Positions 24,826 to 32,101 of a DNA stretch of 34,833 nt are shown here, piece by piece. A model generated the notes under the pieces. It made no database searches, had not been told where the DNA came from, and saw only the letters and a program-made list of their open reading frames with translations. A program made the position numbers and the translations under genes. The DNA is from Weissella kandleri (lineage in GTDB: Bacteria; Bacillota; Bacilli; Lactobacillales; Lactobacillaceae): assembly GCF_001438705.1 (NCBI RefSeq), contig NZ_JQBP01000008.1, positions 4,876 through 39,708 on the forward strand. Reading direction: 5' to 3'. How positions within the stretch are numbered: position 1 is the stretch's first letter; each line of letters begins with the position of its first letter.

Positions 24826-25310
24826 TAAGCTGATGTGAGATTATAACGTTTCACGTGAAACAGTACGAAAGACCCTGAAGCAATTGGACAAAGATACTTA
24901 TGTGCAAATTTTAAGGAGAAAAGGGGTCATCATGATTGATTGGAAATAATTTCGTTTCCCGTTAATTTAAATGATGAGCTACATCGAATTAGCTCGAGTG
25001 AGTTACAGCCCGAAAGCATTTTAGTTAAAGGAAGATTGGGGCTATTAACATCTATTTTTGAAGTTCATTTAGACAGATTGATGCATAAAAGCGTACGGTT
25101 ACCCATGGTGGAAGGTGAATGTGACATTATGAACGGACTTCGATCAGTCTCACCATTACAGACGAATTAATGCAGTGTCGTTGTTTTATTATTTTGAGCA
25201 CACTTGAGATATCGAAATTGATTATAAGATTAAGACTATAACGGTTGAAGCGGTGATGATTGAAAATATTTAAACGTACGGTAGTGATATTATGCTTAAA
25301 GTCCAAGCAG
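24826..25310 (+). pseudogene. Decayed GntR-family regulator with UTRA domain, TreR-like
   Basis: Pieces of a GntR regulator can be read in order but in different frames. First KLM-stop-DYNVSRETVRKTLKQL (24828-24889) is the second half of the winged helix, followed by KGVIMIDWK and a stop at 24948. A shifted frame continues EIISFPVNLNDELHRISS (from about 24943) into the UTRA domain, with a later piece HYERTSISLTITDELMQ (around 25124-25174), then YYFEHT-stop-DIEIDYKIKTITVEAV (around 25187-25253). This order and the blocks KGVIMID..FPV and DIEIDYKIKTITVE resemble the trehalose repressor TreR. Several frameshifts and stops, and the missing N-terminus, make it non-functional. No trehalose gene is nearby. 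Confidence 0.75.
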
Positions 25311-25311
25311 G

Positions 25312-25490
25312 TGACCAGTTTTGCAAGCGAGAATAACCTCCATCCGGGCTGCTAAAACGTTAGAGATTGAGATTAAGGTTGCGAATGCTATTGAATTGGA
25401 ATTAGCGACAATGCAAAAATGACTGGTCAGCAAGTTTTAAGGAAGCGGATGTAAATTGGTTAAATGATTTTGTCTAGTTTGGTTGGAGAA
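25312..25490 (+). other. Non-coding remainder with an unidentified reading-frame scrap
   Basis: Between the regulator remnant and the terminator, one 33-codon open stretch (25324-25422) reads QARITSIRAAKTLEIEIK and continues VANAIELELATMQK before a stop. It has no convincing SD and no family I recognise. It may be a scrap of another lost gene. Nothing else is visible here. Confidence 0.3.
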
Positions 25491-25495
25491 AAAAC

Positions 25496-25533
25496 AAAAA
25501 AGAAGGTTACCTCATGAGGTGACCTTCTTTTTT
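25496..25533. terminator. Bidirectional terminator at the end of the nucleoside operon
   Basis: A nearly perfect long palindrome, AAAAAAGAAGGTTACCTCAT facing ATGAGGTGACCTTCTTTTTT (one G-U pair), lies 19 bases beyond the minus-strand stop at 25552 and has A/T runs on both ends. Confidence 0.88.
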
Positions 25534-25551
25534 CACGTAAGATATGTTAAT

Positions 25552-26508
25552 TTATTTCAAAACATCAAGCATAAATTCTTGGAAATCACGGACGAAGCGT
25601 TCAACGTCAACATCGACAGCAATTTTAGTCGTCGTCGGTTCATTGAGCCGTTCACGATCACCAATGGTCCGACCATAATCACCCGATTCTTGATCGTAGG
25701 TGACCCGGGTGTTCAAATCAATGGTCTGGACATAGTCAGGATCAATTGCGACAGCTACTGCTAAAGGATCATGCAAGGCAGCGCCGCGGTGATCAATATC
25801 AAGACGGTCGTAGGCATCAATGTAGTAGTCCATTAAATTGGCGTACAAGCGACCGGATTCAGTTCCTAATTCACGCCAAGCTTGCGTGTGTGCTTTAGTC
25901 ATTAAGGTCCGTAAAGTCACATCTAAACCGACCATAGTTAAATTCTTTTGGTGAGTAAAAGCAAAATCAGCCGCTTCGGGGTCTTGATGAATATTGGCTT
26001 CAGTAAATGGAGTGACGTTTCCAGGTACAGTTAATGCTCCTCCCATCAAGGTGGTTTGTCCGATTAAGGTAGCAATTTCTGGATCGATTTGAATAGCAGC
26101 AGCTAAATTAGTTAAAGGTCCAGTTGGTAAATAAATTAAATGCTCGCCAAATTCATGGGCTGCATCAATTAAAAATTGAACCCCTGACTTGGTTTCAACC
26201 GTACGAGGAGCAATTGGTAATTCAATATTTCCTACGCCGTTATCGCCATGAATTGCCATTGAAATCGGCATTACATCGAAATGGTTAGTAGTTGATGAAT
26301 GTGCCTCACCGACAAAAACGGGGACATCATCTGCGCCCAGTAAGTGGAGTAAATTTAACGAATTTTGAGCTGCAGTTTCAACTAACGTATTTCCATAAGA
26401 AGCAATAATTCCAATGAGATCTACGCGTGGATCTTCTACCGCTAAAGCTAAGGCCAAAGCATCGTCAATACCAGTGTCTAAATCTAAAATCATTTTTTTA
26501 ATTGCCAT
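25552..26508 (-). CDS. Nucleoside hydrolase (IunH/Rih family), first copy
   Basis: Nucleoside hydrolases split ribonucleosides into base and ribose using a bound calcium ion. The 318-residue protein has the N-terminal aspartate cluster DLDTGIDDA (Asp11, Asp15, Asp16), the MGGAL strand, the EANIHQDPEAADF block (Asn172, Asp176) and the C-terminal ALHDPLAVA (Asp247), all of them family ligands. Purine versus pyrimidine preference cannot be read. The start has AAAGGGG upstream on the minus strand. It lies 50 bases after the second hydrolase gene and is the last gene of the nupC-side operon. Confidence 0.92.
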   Translation of the reverse strand: MAIKKMILDLDTGIDDALALALAVEDPRVDLIGIIASYGNTLVETAAQNSLNLLHLLGADDVPVFVGEAHSSTTNHFDVMPISMAIHGDNGVGNIELPIAPRTVETKSGVQFLIDAAHEFGEHLIYLPTGPLTNLAAAIQIDPEIATLIGQTTLMGGALTVPGNVTPFTEANIHQDPEAADFAFTHQKNLTMVGLDVTLRTLMTKAHTQAWRELGTESGRLYANLMDYYIDAYDRLDIDHRGAALHDPLAVAVAIDPDYVQTIDLNTRVTYDQESGDYGRTIGDRERLNEPTTTKIAVDVDVERFVRDFQEFMLDVLK

Positions 26509-26558
26509 GAAATTTCCCCTTTAATTAATTTGTCATTTCACCCGGTAATATGGACTAA

Positions 26559-27500
26559 TTATTGCTGAGCCGCTTTAGCCGCATTCATTTTTGGAATCTC
26601 AGTTAAGAACCAGTCTTCAAACGCTTTGGCATCGATGTCGACGGCCACATGACTGTTCTTTTGGCCGTTGGACCACCGATCTTGGAAGTCAGAAATGGTT
26701 CCACCGACTGCGGGTCCCTCAGTAATTACATAAATCATGTGCTCTTCAACTGTAAAGAATTCAGGATGTAGTAGATATAGAATTGTATTAACATCGTGCA
26801 TTGGCTTACCATCACCTTCGGCATCATTATAAGCCGTCATGACCCCAGAAATCATTGCGCCAACTTCACCCATCTTGGCAATGTCTTTAATTGATTGATT
26901 TGAGAGTAAAGCTTTCAAAGTTACATCTAAACCAATCATTGTGATATCTAATCCACTTTGGAAGATAATGTTAGCGGCGTCAGGATCAGTAAAGACGTTA
27001 AATTCGGCTACTGATGAAACGTTTCCGCCTGATAATGACCCACCCATTAAGATTAAACGCTTAATTTTTGGTTTAACTTCAGGATGTTGTTGTAAGAGGA
27101 GGGCGATGTTGGTGTAAGCGCCCGTTGCCACAATCGTCATAGCCTGATCAGCATTATCTAAGACTTCCACCATAGCTTCAATTGCATCTTTATCAATAGG
27201 TTGGTGGGTGAGTGCTGGAAAATCATAACCAGGCATTCCTGACTCCCCGTGAATATATGAAGCATCTTTGAATTCGCGTTTCAAAGGTGCTTTAGCTCCC
27301 ATGGCAACTGGAATATCGGTTCGACCAAAGAATTCTTCGAGCTTCAAGAGGTTAGCTGTGGTTTTTTCGACACTGACATTTCCTGCAACCCCAGTTAATA
27401 GTTTGAGGTCAAATTCAGAGTGGGTTAAGGCAATTGATAGAGCGACCGCATCGTCAATCCCGGGGTCCATATCTAAGATAAGTGCTTCTTTTTCAGTCAT
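26559..27500 (-). CDS. Nucleoside hydrolase (IunH/Rih family), second copy
   Basis: A paralogue of its neighbour, clearly diverged, with DMDPGIDDAVAL (Asp12, Asp16, Asp17), LMGGSLSGGN, EFNVFTDPDAANIIF and MHDVNTILY. The frame is open to 27584, but AAAGGA ahead of the Met at 27500 (MTEKEALILD) and the family N-terminus fix the start, giving 313 residues. Two hydrolases of different sequence in one operon suggest complementary base specificities. A hairpin and a possible promoter in the 104-base gap after nupC suggest separate tuning of the hydrolases. Confidence 0.92.
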   Translation of the reverse strand: MTEKEALILDMDPGIDDAVALSIALTHSEFDLKLLTGVAGNVSVEKTTANLLKLEEFFGRTDIPVAMGAKAPLKREFKDASYIHGESGMPGYDFPALTHQPIDKDAIEAMVEVLDNADQAMTIVATGAYTNIALLLQQHPEVKPKIKRLILMGGSLSGGNVSSVAEFNVFTDPDAANIIFQSGLDITMIGLDVTLKALLSNQSIKDIAKMGEVGAMISGVMTAYNDAEGDGKPMHDVNTILYLLHPEFFTVEEHMIYVITEGPAVGGTISDFQDRWSNGQKNSHVAVDIDAKAFEDWFLTEIPKMNAAKAAQQ

Positions 27501-27518
27501 GATATAATTCCTTTCGAT

Positions 27519-27546
27519 ATTATGCATATTTAGAGTGAATTTTGAA
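27519..27546 (-). promoter_or_regulatory. Possible promoter for the two hydrolase genes
   Basis: On the minus strand TTCAAA and CATAAT are spaced by 16 bp, 19 bases before the start codon at 27500 and after the hairpin at 27561-27592. Confidence 0.4.
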
Positions 27547-27554
27547 AAAAATTG

Positions 27555-27592
27555 AAATAAAAAGAGGCAGGAGTACGCTTCCAAACCTCTTT
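27555..27592 (-). terminator. Hairpin with T-tract between nupC and the hydrolase genes
   Basis: On the minus strand AAAGAGG pairs with CCTCTTT, with an inner GGA/TCC pair, followed by TTTATTTC. It sits 13 bases after the nupC stop and looks like a partial intrinsic terminator inside the operon. Confidence 0.65.
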
Positions 27593-27604
27593 AAATAATC
27601 TAGA

Positions 27605-28891
27605 TTACCAAGCAAACAACCCAGCCATTCCGGCAGAAAGCAATGAAACCAAGATTCCTGAGATCAGCATCAAAGGTACATTTTTAGAAATTAAATTAAC
27701 CTTTTCATTTGAAACCAAGCCCTTGAAGGCTCCAATAATCATTCCTACCGTTCCAAAGTTGGCAAATGAAGTCACGAAGACAGTCAAGACAGCGATGGCA
27801 TGCTTGTTAGCAAACAACCCAGTTCCGGCCATGACGCTCTTTGAAACTTCACCCATAACAACGAATTCGTTTGTAACTAACTTCGTTCCCATGTATTGCG
27901 CGATTTGGAAAGCGTCTTGTGGGTTGAAACCAAGTAACCAAGCGAATGGGAACATGATTACTCCGAAAATATTTTCCAATGAAAGCCACTTCAAACCGGT
28001 CAACAAGAAGACTTGGTCAATCAAATTAGCCAAAGCCACGAAGGCCATAACTGAGGCGGCAATGATCAAAATCAACTTTCCAGCGCCCAAAATTGAGTCT
28101 CCCAAGAATGAGAAGAAAGGTTCTTTCTTAGGACGTTCCATCTTAACGCTACCGTCAGCTTGTTGAACTTCAACGGGTTCGTTCACTTCGACGATAATGT
28201 CGTCTTTCGCATCAACGACAACTGGATTTAAGATTGCCGTAATAATGATGGCTCCTAAGATGTTCAAAGGAATCGCCGTCAAAACGTATTGTCCAGGCAT
28301 CATTTGCGTGTATGCTCCGATGATTGAAGCAGTAACACAGCTCATTGACATCAAAGCGATTGTTAAGTTGCGTTCTTCGTTCATTTGAGTTAATTGACCC
28401 TTAGAAACAGCTAAAACTTCTGTGTTTCCAAGGAACATCATTTCAATGGAGAAGAAAGCTTCAAAACGTGGTTGACCAGTAATGAATGAAAGACCTTTAC
28501 CAATCCATTTAACCAACCAAGGCAAGAAGCCGATGTAAGTTAAGATGTCAAACAAAGGTACGACCAAAAGAATTGGCATCAAGGCCGAGGTAACGAAATT
28601 CATATTACCATCAAGGGTTCCGCCGGCGCCTGGAATTGTCTTTGAGACGAAATCAGGAAGCGCAAAGGCAATTCCTTTGTATGAGGTTGCCACAAGCCAA
28701 TTAAAGCCATCGGCAGCGGCTACGACAGCTTGACGTCCAGCGCTGAAGTTGACGAAGAACCAAGCTAAGAATAATTGCAAGGCCGTTACAATTCCAACGG
28801 ACTTCCATTGAATATGCTTTCGATTACGAGAGAAGAGGTAAGCGACTCCAATCGTAACGAAAATTCCGACGATGTTAATAAGTAAATACAT
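27605..28891 (-). CDS. nupC: Nucleoside permease NupC (CNT family)
   Basis: This 428-residue polytopic protein is a concentrative nucleoside transporter driven by H+ or Na+. Recognisable CNT blocks are FFSIEMMFLGNTEVLAVSKGQL, SCVTASIIGAYTQMM, GTKLVTNEFVVMGE and TSFANFGTVGMIIGAFKGL. A charged insertion around residues 225-255 lies between membrane segments. The start has AAAGGA ten bases upstream. It is the first gene of the minus-strand operon with two nucleoside hydrolases and is divergent from a LacI-type repressor gene, so nucleosides are its likely cargo. The promoter carries both a LacI-type operator and a cre site. Confidence 0.94.
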   Translation of the reverse strand: MYLLINIVGIFVTIGVAYLFSRNRKHIQWKSVGIVTALQLFLAWFFVNFSAGRQAVVAAADGFNWLVATSYKGIAFALPDFVSKTIPGAGGTLDGNMNFVTSALMPILLVVPLFDILTYIGFLPWLVKWIGKGLSFITGQPRFEAFFSIEMMFLGNTEVLAVSKGQLTQMNEERNLTIALMSMSCVTASIIGAYTQMMPGQYVLTAIPLNILGAIIITAILNPVVVDAKDDIIVEVNEPVEVQQADGSVKMERPKKEPFFSFLGDSILGAGKLILIIAASVMAFVALANLIDQVFLLTGLKWLSLENIFGVIMFPFAWLLGFNPQDAFQIAQYMGTKLVTNEFVVMGEVSKSVMAGTGLFANKHAIAVLTVFVTSFANFGTVGMIIGAFKGLVSNEKVNLISKNVPLMLISGILVSLLSAGMAGLFAW

Positions 28892-28941
28892 GATCGAATC
28901 CTTTCGAGAATACAGATGAGAAACAAAAAAATACCAATAAC

Positions 28942-28956
28942 GTTAAATCGTTTAAC
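28942..28956. promoter_or_regulatory. LacI-type operator in the nupC promoter
   Basis: GTTAAATCGTTTAAC is an inverted repeat (GTTAAA, centre TCG, TTTAAC). It begins eight bases downstream of the proposed nupC -10 box, covering the start of transcription. It shares the GT..AAA/TTT..AC halves with the perfect palindrome in front of rbsK. Confidence 0.7.
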
Positions 28957-28964
28957 TGAAACAA

Positions 28965-28993
28965 AGAATACACTAATTAAAGTCCGAATGCAA
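28965..28993 (-). promoter_or_regulatory. Promoter for nupC
   Basis: On the minus strand TTGCAT and TATTCT are separated by exactly 17 bp, 74 bases before the start codon. Both boxes are imperfect, but their placement between a cre site and an operator supports them. Confidence 0.5.
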
Positions 28994-29002
28994 CCGCTTT
29001 CA
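28989..29002 (-). promoter_or_regulatory. Catabolite response element (cre) in the nupC promoter
   Basis: TGAAAGCGGTTGCA on the minus strand fits the CcpA consensus TGNAANCGNWNNCW at every fixed position. It overlaps the proposed -35 box of nupC, the right place for repression by CcpA when glucose is present. It may also affect the divergent rbsR promoter. Confidence 0.7.
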
Positions 29003-29021
29003 GACAATATTATTCATTTCT

Positions 29022-29050
29022 TTTAAACCATAAAAGTTATTATGTATTAT
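29022..29050 (+). promoter_or_regulatory. Promoter for the LacI-type repressor gene
   Basis: TTTAAA and TATTAT (5/6) are spaced by 17 bp, about 70 bases before the start codon. A degraded operator-like sequence, AAAAAAACGGTTACA, follows at 29065-29079. Confidence 0.5.
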
Positions 29051-29122
29051 ACTATATTTATGATAAAAAAACGGTTACATTTAAGTTATATTTAAGGAGC
29101 CGACGATAAGGATGTTAAAAGT

Positions 29123-30127
29123 ATGAAGAAAGCTTCGATTAAGGATGTTGCTAAACTAGCCGGGGTCTCAATTGCAACCGTGTCACAAGTTATTAATAAT
29201 AAACAAGAACGCTTTTCTGAAGAAACAATTCATAAAGTGATGGACGCTCGAGATGAGCTAGGTTATGTTGCCAATGTGGCAGCCAAAGAATTAAAAGGCT
29301 CAAAAAGTCCGCTGATTGGGGTCATTATCCCTTCTTTTCGACTGCCTTTTTTTGCGGATCTAATTCAAAGCATGCAAATGCACGTACCAGAGCACATCGA
29401 TTTGGTCTTCATGGGCGCGACAGATGAAAATTTGGAGAAATCGATTTATGCATTAGTTGATCGTGGTGTTGATGCGTTGATTTTTGGACGTCCCATCCCC
29501 AAACATGCAGCTGTAAGTCAGTTTCTAAATAAATGTGGGATCCCATTCCTTTCATTAGATCAAAGTGTCGATTTAGGCGCTAAAGATCGCGTGATGGTGC
29601 AAGAAAAGCAAGGCGGTCATTTATCTGCTGAACATTTAGTAGCTTTGGGTCATAAAAAAATTGCGTTATTAATGGCTGATACGATGACTGATAATATGCA
29701 TCAACGAGAACGTGGCTTTGTAGAAACATTAACGCAACATCATTTAAAACCAGTGGCGCGCTTACAAACAGCCTTGTCAAAGCATGGTGGTTTAGATGTG
29801 GCCGATGCCGTGATAGCAAGTGGGGCCACGGCTGTTTTTGCTTTAAATGATGAAATTGCAATTGGATTAATACGTGGCTTATATAATCAAGGGGTCCGGG
29901 TGCCAGCGGACATTTCAGTGGTGGGCTATGATGATACCGATTATGCTGAATTTACCGTGCCGGCTTTAACGACGGTGCGACAACCTGTGCAACAAATTGG
30001 AATTGCCGCCTTAAATTTGATTATTAAACGATTAGAAAATTTGAATCGACCACAACAGATGAATATGTTAGATTTACAATTGATTGAACGTGAATCAACA
30101 GGACCAGCCCCTGGGGATAGAGCTTAA
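29123..30127 (+). CDS. rbsR: LacI-family transcriptional repressor, RbsR-like
   Basis: The 334-residue protein has the LacI helix-turn-helix at residues 4-26 (ASIKDVAKLAGVSIATVSQVINN) and hinge, then a periplasmic-binding-protein-like effector domain (GVIIPSFRLPFFADLI ... FALNDEIAIGLIRGL ... VPADISVVGYDDTDYAEF). It sits between the divergent nupC operon and rbsK, with matching operators in front of both, so ribose or a ribose derivative is the expected inducer; this is inferred from context. The ATG at 29123 is chosen because the closer ATG at 29112 is out of frame; SD is TAAGGA. The lengths of protein and domains are normal. Confidence 0.88.
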   Translation: MKKASIKDVAKLAGVSIATVSQVINNKQERFSEETIHKVMDARDELGYVANVAAKELKGSKSPLIGVIIPSFRLPFFADLIQSMQMHVPEHIDLVFMGATDENLEKSIYALVDRGVDALIFGRPIPKHAAVSQFLNKCGIPFLSLDQSVDLGAKDRVMVQEKQGGHLSAEHLVALGHKKIALLMADTMTDNMHQRERGFVETLTQHHLKPVARLQTALSKHGGLDVADAVIASGATAVFALNDEIAIGLIRGLYNQGVRVPADISVVGYDDTDYAEFTVPALTTVRQPVQQIGIAALNLIIKRLENLNRPQQMNMLDLQLIERESTGPAPGDRA

Positions 30128-30144
30128 TTTTGTATAAGTGAAGA

Positions 30145-30173
30145 TTGACAAGTGGTGGTAAAATTAATAAGAT
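30145..30173 (+). promoter_or_regulatory. Promoter for rbsK-rpiA
   Basis: A perfect TTGACA (30145-30150), a 17-bp spacer and TAAGAT (4/6, 30168-30173) lie 70 bases before rbsK, right after the rbsR stop codon. Confidence 0.72.
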
Positions 30174-30186
30174 ATCCTTGAGTTAA

Positions 30187-30200
30187 GTAAAACGTTTTAC
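30187..30200. promoter_or_regulatory. LacI-type operator in front of rbsK
   Basis: GTAAAACGTTTTAC is a perfect 14-base palindrome with the central CG typical of LacI-family operators. It lies 13 bases after the -10 box, where a bound repressor would block transcription. Confidence 0.78.
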
Positions 30201-30243
30201 CGAAAAGTAAATACACGTTTTAGAGATTATAAGGGGATGTTAC

Positions 30244-31170
30244 ATGCAAAAAGTTGTGGTGATTGGAAGTCTAAATATTGATGTCGCTTTGATGCTTGAT
30301 CATTTACCAGCGCAGGGGGCAACGATTGCGGTGCAAGATGAAGCAGAAAATTTTGGTGGTAAAGGCGCTAACCAAGCAGTGGCGGCTTCCCGGCAAGGTG
30401 CCGAAGTTACGTTTATTGGTGCCGTTGGGGCTGATGAACGAGGAAAAGCTTTTAAAACGTTGTTAGCAGATGAGGGAATTGACACTCAATATATCTATAC
30501 TAAGGAGCAACAACCAACTGGCTCAGCAACAATTTTACTAGAAGCTGACGGGCATAATACCATCATGGTGCATGGTGGTGCTAATATGGCTTTGACGGTG
30601 GATGATGTGCAAGCGGCTAAACTGGCTTTGATGGAAGCCGATGTGGTAGTGGCCCAATTAGAAGTGCCAAGTGCAGTGGTTACGGCTGGTTTTGAGATTG
30701 CGCAAGCGTATGGTGCTACGACTATTTTAAATCCCGCTCCGGTAACAGCGACATTAGACACGGCTTTGTTGGCAGCGACAGACGTGATAGTGCCAAACGA
30801 AACGGAAGCGGCGGCCCTGGCTGGGGACAATCCAACCACTGATGTTGTACTTTTAGAAGCAACGATTGTTGAGCGTTTGCAGAGCCAAGGTGTGAAGAAT
30901 TTAATTATCACTTTGGGTGGCGATGGGGTATACTATAGCGTAGCTGGACAGCACGGGACAGCGCCCATTTTTAAAGTCAAAGCGATTGATACAACGGCCG
31001 CTGGTGATACTTTTATTGGAACTTTGGCAGCAAATTGGAAAACAAAGGGCGATCTTCAAACGATGGTCCGGCGTAGTTGTAAGGCAAGTTCTTTAGCGGT
31101 ATCACGCTCAGGTGCGATTGCTTCCATTCCAACGAAGGATGAAGTCGATGCTGGACTAGCAACTGAATAA
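30244..31170 (+). CDS. rbsK: Ribokinase
   Basis: Ribokinase phosphorylates ribose to ribose 5-phosphate with ATP. The 308-residue PfkB-family protein has the substrate-lid GGKGANQA at residues 38-45 and the ATP/anion-hole motif DTTAAGDTF, whose Asp255 is the catalytic base; the AAGD form is characteristic of true ribokinases. SD is AAGGGG. It is 19 bases ahead of rpiA, so the two form an operon. No ribose transporter or rbsD is in the window, which fits ribose arising inside the cell from nucleosides. Confidence 0.95.
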   Translation: MQKVVVIGSLNIDVALMLDHLPAQGATIAVQDEAENFGGKGANQAVAASRQGAEVTFIGAVGADERGKAFKTLLADEGIDTQYIYTKEQQPTGSATILLEADGHNTIMVHGGANMALTVDDVQAAKLALMEADVVVAQLEVPSAVVTAGFEIAQAYGATTILNPAPVTATLDTALLAATDVIVPNETEAAALAGDNPTTDVVLLEATIVERLQSQGVKNLIITLGGDGVYYSVAGQHGTAPIFKVKAIDTTAAGDTFIGTLAANWKTKGDLQTMVRRSCKASSLAVSRSGAIASIPTKDEVDAGLATE

Positions 31171-31189
31171 ATTTAATGGAGATGAAAAG

Positions 31190-31864
31190 ATGAACGCACA
31201 AGATTTAAATAAAAAGAAAGCCGCTGAATTTGCGACAAAATATATTGAAGCCGGAATGACCGTGGGACTTGGAACAGGTTCCACAGTGGCCTTTTTCTTA
31301 GATGCTTTAGCAGAAAAGAACATTGAATTTACCGGTGTCACGACGTCGAACCGCACGGCAGCACGTGGGGCTGAATTGGGCTTGAAGATTGTCGATGTTG
31401 ATGAAGTTGATCATATCGACGTTACAGTGGATGGTGCAGACCAAGTTGATACCTATTTGAATGGAATCAAAGGTGGAGGAGCTGCCCTGTTGATGGAAAA
31501 GATTGTGGCTAAAAATTCAAATAAAAACATCTGGATTGTCGATGAAAGTAAAGTTAAACCAACTTTGGGAACCTTCCCCTTGCCAGTTGAAGTTGTCCCT
31601 TATGGAAGTGGTCAATTAGAACGTAAATTGGCAGCGAAGGGCTTGAACCCAACCTTTCGGATGACAGATGCCGGAGAAAAATTAGTGACTGATGGTGGAC
31701 ACTACATTTTGGATTTGCATTTGAATGGCATTGATAGCCCAGAATTGTTGTCACAATTCCTATCAAATGAAATTGGTGTTGTAGAACATGGATTGTTCTT
31801 GAATACTGCTGATACAGTGATTGTTGGTGGGGATGAAATCCAAGTTTTGGATCGGCAGCACTAA
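31190..31864 (+). CDS. rpiA: Ribose-5-phosphate isomerase A
   Basis: RpiA interconverts ribose 5-phosphate and ribulose 5-phosphate. The 224-residue protein has all family blocks: GLGTGSTVAFF (residues 26-36), TTSNRTAARG, DVTVDGADQVD, the active-site KGGGAALLMEKIV and TDGGHYILDLH. SD is TGGAGATG. Together with rbsK it channels nucleoside-derived ribose into the pentose phosphate/phosphoketolase route. A terminator follows after 20 bases. Confidence 0.97.
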   Translation: MNAQDLNKKKAAEFATKYIEAGMTVGLGTGSTVAFFLDALAEKNIEFTGVTTSNRTAARGAELGLKIVDVDEVDHIDVTVDGADQVDTYLNGIKGGGAALLMEKIVAKNSNKNIWIVDESKVKPTLGTFPLPVEVVPYGSGQLERKLAAKGLNPTFRMTDAGEKLVTDGGHYILDLHLNGIDSPELLSQFLSNEIGVVEHGLFLNTADTVIVGGDEIQVLDRQH

Positions 31865-31884
31865 TTTTTTAAAGTGATTTTGAG

Positions 31885-31917
31885 CGGTTTTGGAAATGAG
31901 ATTCAAGGCCGTTTTTT
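31885..31917 (+). terminator. Intrinsic terminator after rpiA
   Basis: CGGTTTTGGA pairs with TTCAAGGCCG through Watson-Crick and G-U pairs around a seven-base loop and is followed by six T residues. Confidence 0.75.
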
Positions 31918-31925
31918 ATTAAATA

Positions 31926-32091
31926 TTTACAATGAAAATTTAAAAAACTTTTATGCAAATTTACGATGATTAAATTTGGTTTATAAAAGGCTTAGTTGAT
32001 TGTTGAGATGTTATGGCTAAAGGGTGATTGGATTTCTTGTGATATTTAGATTTATTAGACTAATGTGGTTTAGTACACATTAGTTTTTTTA
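31926..32091 (+). ncRNA. Candidate small RNA unit between rpiA and hslO
   Basis: This gene-less stretch has a promoter-like pair TTTACA (31926-31931) and TTTTAT (31949-31954) at 17 bp and ends at a separate clean terminator at 32059-32090. Transcription would give an RNA of about 130 nt with no plausible ORF. I recognise no known RNA family or riboswitch. It could equally be a leftover of a lost gene. Confidence 0.25.
32059..32090 (+). terminator. Orphan intrinsic terminator upstream of hslO
   Basis: ACTAATGTG and CACATTAGT form a perfect nine-base stem with an eight-base loop, followed by a run of seven T. The preceding gene, rpiA, already has its own terminator 140 bases earlier. Confidence 0.85.
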
Positions 32092-32101
32092 TTGCGCAAG
32101 A

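Noticed and set aside
24940-25170. A 76-codon open frame that could be taken for a small gene
   Set aside because: It has no SD for its first ATG, and its translation aligns in order with the UTRA part of the decayed GntR regulator, so it is a pseudogene fragment.
25496-25533. The long palindrome read as a protein-binding operator
   Set aside because: Its A and T runs at the ends and its position just beyond a stop codon, with a second converging unit, fit a bidirectional terminator better.
27723-28166. A 147-codon open frame antisense to nupC
   Set aside because: It is fully contained in the conserved permease gene, without SD or recognisable domain.
30187-30200. The rbsK palindrome read as a cre site
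   Set aside because: CcpA sites need TGNAANCG on one side; here the halves are GTAAAACG, which fits a LacI/RbsR-type operator rather than cre.
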